Below, piece by piece: positions 61,373-64,000 of a DNA stretch of 64,000 nt. The DNA lies in the NCBI RefSeq assembly GCF_023078275.1, contig NC_062975.1, positions 8,531,141 through 8,595,140 of the forward strand, in the 5' to 3' direction. The stretch's first letter is position 1; every line of letters starts with the position of its first letter. The stretch is from Leguminivora glycinivorella (Eukaryota; Arthropoda; Insecta; Lepidoptera; Tortricidae). The position numbers and the translations under genes are program-made. The notes under the pieces are model-generated. The model did not search any database and was not told where the DNA came from. It saw only the letters and a list, made by a program, of their open reading frames with translations.

Positions 61373-64000
61373 TAATAAAAAACAAAAATTATTTAGGCAA
61401 CAAGCCTTTGTAACTTATATGCTTTTGATATAAATAACAACATATTTAAGTAATAATACTTTTCATAGTCAAAATACACAAGCATGATAGAGGTATATTT
61501 ATTTATTTAATTTAATAATGCAGTAGGTAAGTGCGCAACGTGTCTTACTAACTTCACGCCTGACGACACAACGTCTTTTATTCAAAAGCGCCAGCCCGAA
61601 TTCGAAAGCAAATCAAATGCTTCGTGACATTAGTCTGGCGCGGGGTCAGCGAGATAAGCCCAAGGTAAGTCCGAGATTGATTCCCGGATCAACCGGATAG
61701 TCGGAGCCGCTCGAGTGTGGACGATCCTTTACTCACGACTCGCCGCTCTCTATGACTGGTTCCTTAAGGGATTTGTGAGGTTATTGTCTCGGACACTTTA
61801 AATCAATAACAACAATTTGGAAAATATTTTATTTCAATACCGCCCTCATCAATCTTAAATATTTGCGCTGGCCTCGCATATTTGCAGCGTTTCGAAATGC
61901 CTGCAGCGTTTACTTACTCGTAATTTAGCGAAGTGCGAAGTTCCGTCACAGAGGGGGGTAGTGCATTCCCTCGGGTGTGAAGAACATCGCGTAAGTCTCG
62001 AATATTCCGCGAGTGGCCGCGCTATAAATCGCGTAGAGTGATGGTTGCTTTTTGTTGTGGGACATTTTTTCCCGCGCTAGCACCGCATATATCACGGCGG
62101 CGAGGTGACTTATGCGCCTCTGTCTCAACTCGCTTGCTTAAAAATACCCCACTATTTTTGCAAACGCTTATCTTTTTTGGCCGCTCGTCTCCTTCGACCT
62201 TTATTCCTACGCCATTGTACGGTCACTTATAAAACGGAAGTTCGTTATAACTATTTTTAGTTTGGTAAGCGATGAGAATTCGTTCAATCGACGCTTAAGC
62301 CAGTGATCTCGACGCTCTGAAGCGTGATCGCTTACAAAGTTACCAAAATCTCCGACTTAAAAAGATCAATTGCAAACATTAATTGTGTCACACAATAGGG
62401 CACCCTTGGGATCCTGCCTGAATTAAACCGCAAATAAACCGAGTCTGCGAGTACTATCGCAGCGGAGCGGGGAGCGTTTTACTTTTATCCGATGGCCATT
62501 CTTCTGAAATGCGATTAAAATTGAATAGGTCCATATGTCGCAAGCAGGGTTGCGTCACAATCACACGGCCGGCTGCATTTTCAATTTGCCGCGAGATAAA
62601 CGCGAGTTTTGGACGACTTTTTCTGCGGAATAGCGGAATTGATCCGGCGACTTACGGCCGTCGAAGAGGACGCTAAATTGGATGGTCAATTGATTTGCTT
62701 TCTGATTTAAGACTATTGATGCGAGTCCAGTGTGAAGACCGGGGGGACATCGACACCGATTCATTGCGATCCTACATTTTATGGTTAACATTAACAACAC
62801 AATAATTTATCTTTAGTCATGGTAGGTAAGTGTAGATGAAAATGTAATGAAACGTTTTGATAATATCAATATTGATAATTTATTCACAATTTTATTTAAA
62901 ATACACAACGTCACAATGTCCTGTTTTAAAAACTAAAAACTTTAGGTACTGGATATCGTTACGGGCTGTTGCAGTGACCACTAATTTACAATGTTATTTT
63001 CATAGTCTTATAATGATTCCATTATTTCTTTCTACATGTTCATTTACATTCATATTATTTACATATTTTGGGGGTATCAGAACAAGTTTGTACATGAAGC
63101 GCAAGTTTTTATCTGAATTACTTTAATACCAAGGGTATTCGTTAATTTTAATCGGTATTAAACTTGACGATTCATTCACAAAATTGTTCAAGATCTATAT
63201 GGCCACTCAATACCTTAATTTACCAAGGGTACGTATGTAATATAAAATTTAATTTTAGTACTTTTGTGACATATACAATATTTTAATTTATAAATACCAA
63301 TGAGCTATTAAATCCAGTGGCCATCTCCGGTCGCAACAACTGAAACAAATGTACTGATATCCACAAAATCAGTTCTGAATTACGTCACTAATTAAAACGG
63401 CTATTATTTACAAATTGCATGATTTAAATCTATTACATAAATTACTATTGCATTTCATTCAATATCAACTATACTAATAGAATGTACAAAAGAAATCTCT
63501 GGAATAACTCTCTGAACACATCACAATTCCTTAGCCAACCGAGCCGTCCAAATTAAATATAAGAAAAACAATTTATACAGGAACGAAATATAACTTAATA
63601 TGAAAGATATGTACAAATACACATGTCGCTTCTCGAACAATACTTAGTTATATATAAATCATCTAAGCCGACTTCGTACCGACCTTACCTATATTATAAT
63701 ACTGTACAATTTCGCTAGTTACTTCATCATTGTAAAACACCTTACTTAATACTCGTAGGAAACTGATCACGGAATATCAAAGTCTTTTGGGCTCCGGCAT
63801 CGAGTCTGCAGCCGACTGTCGGCTGCCGGTATTCGTAACCAAATATTAACAAGATATTTTGGTATACAAGGACGTGTAGCAGACTAGCCCTTCACTGGGA
63901 TATTTCCTTTTCAGACATCTTCAATTCAAACTGCAGAACGTTTGTATAATCTTACAAACATCAATTCTGTATACAGTCTTATAAATTATGTGATGTGCTG
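61373..64000. other. No gene confirmed; largest repeat-poor stretch
   Basis: Apart from AT-rich runs, GC-richer patches at 61560-61760, 61920-62260 and 62540-62770 show no supported reading frame. They are candidates for conserved non-coding or untranslated sequence of a neighbouring gene, but nothing here proves it. Confidence 0.4.

Overview
The window is animal nuclear DNA, almost certainly from a moth or butterfly (Lepidoptera). It is AT-rich, intron-like or intergenic, and has no bacterial-style gene packing. It carries repeat types I recognise from lepidopteran genomes: tRNA-derived SINEs, the (GTCC)n-containing repeat that ends in ...GGCCGGTTTTT, the 'cccgcggcttcgctcgcg' repeat, and RTE-like LINE tails with (ATG)n or (GTAT)n ends. 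I found no complete, confidently recognisable host gene. The best host-gene signals are two related putative first exons at 17690 and 18560, whose starts resemble the N-terminus of THAP zinc-finger proteins.

Layout. 1-20 kb: mostly unique AT-rich DNA with scattered MITEs (3.1, 5.2, 8.4, 13.4, 15.4 kb), two SINEs (3.4 and 10.9 kb), LINE ends and the THAP-like exon pair. 20.6-24.3 kb: the 3' end of an RTE-like LINE, then a four-copy array with an exact 120-bp period, then about 30 copies of a ~100-bp satellite with a G/C-rich hairpin in most units and a recurring subtype order. 24.7-31.3 kb: a 152-bp near-perfect inverted repeat, a hAT-type MITE, a second copy of the (GTCC)n repeat interrupted by a PIF/Harbinger-type MITE with a TAA duplication, and a GC-rich foldback with 110-bp arms. 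33-36 kb: more dispersed repeats. 36.3-41.2 kb: a Ty3/gypsy LTR retrotransposon on the minus strand, about 4.9 kb, with apparently identical LTRs, gag, a canonical slippery site, and a pol broken at two homopolymers. 43.7-45.9 kb: two hAT-type elements 149 bp apart, each with a perfect 8-bp target duplication. 49-55 kb: SINEs, LINE tails, an inverted-repeat element, and a TIR element invaded by a 5'-truncated LINE that has its own 13-bp target duplication. 55-64 kb: MITEs, tandem duplications and mostly unique DNA.

The elements do not form a pathway. The window is a record of repeated insertion by class I and class II elements, several of them datable relative to each other by nesting. Only the gypsy element still encodes most of its own machinery. 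No CRISPR array, operon, confident tRNA gene or rRNA gene was seen. All family names rest on reading motifs, termini and target duplications by eye; no database search was possible.
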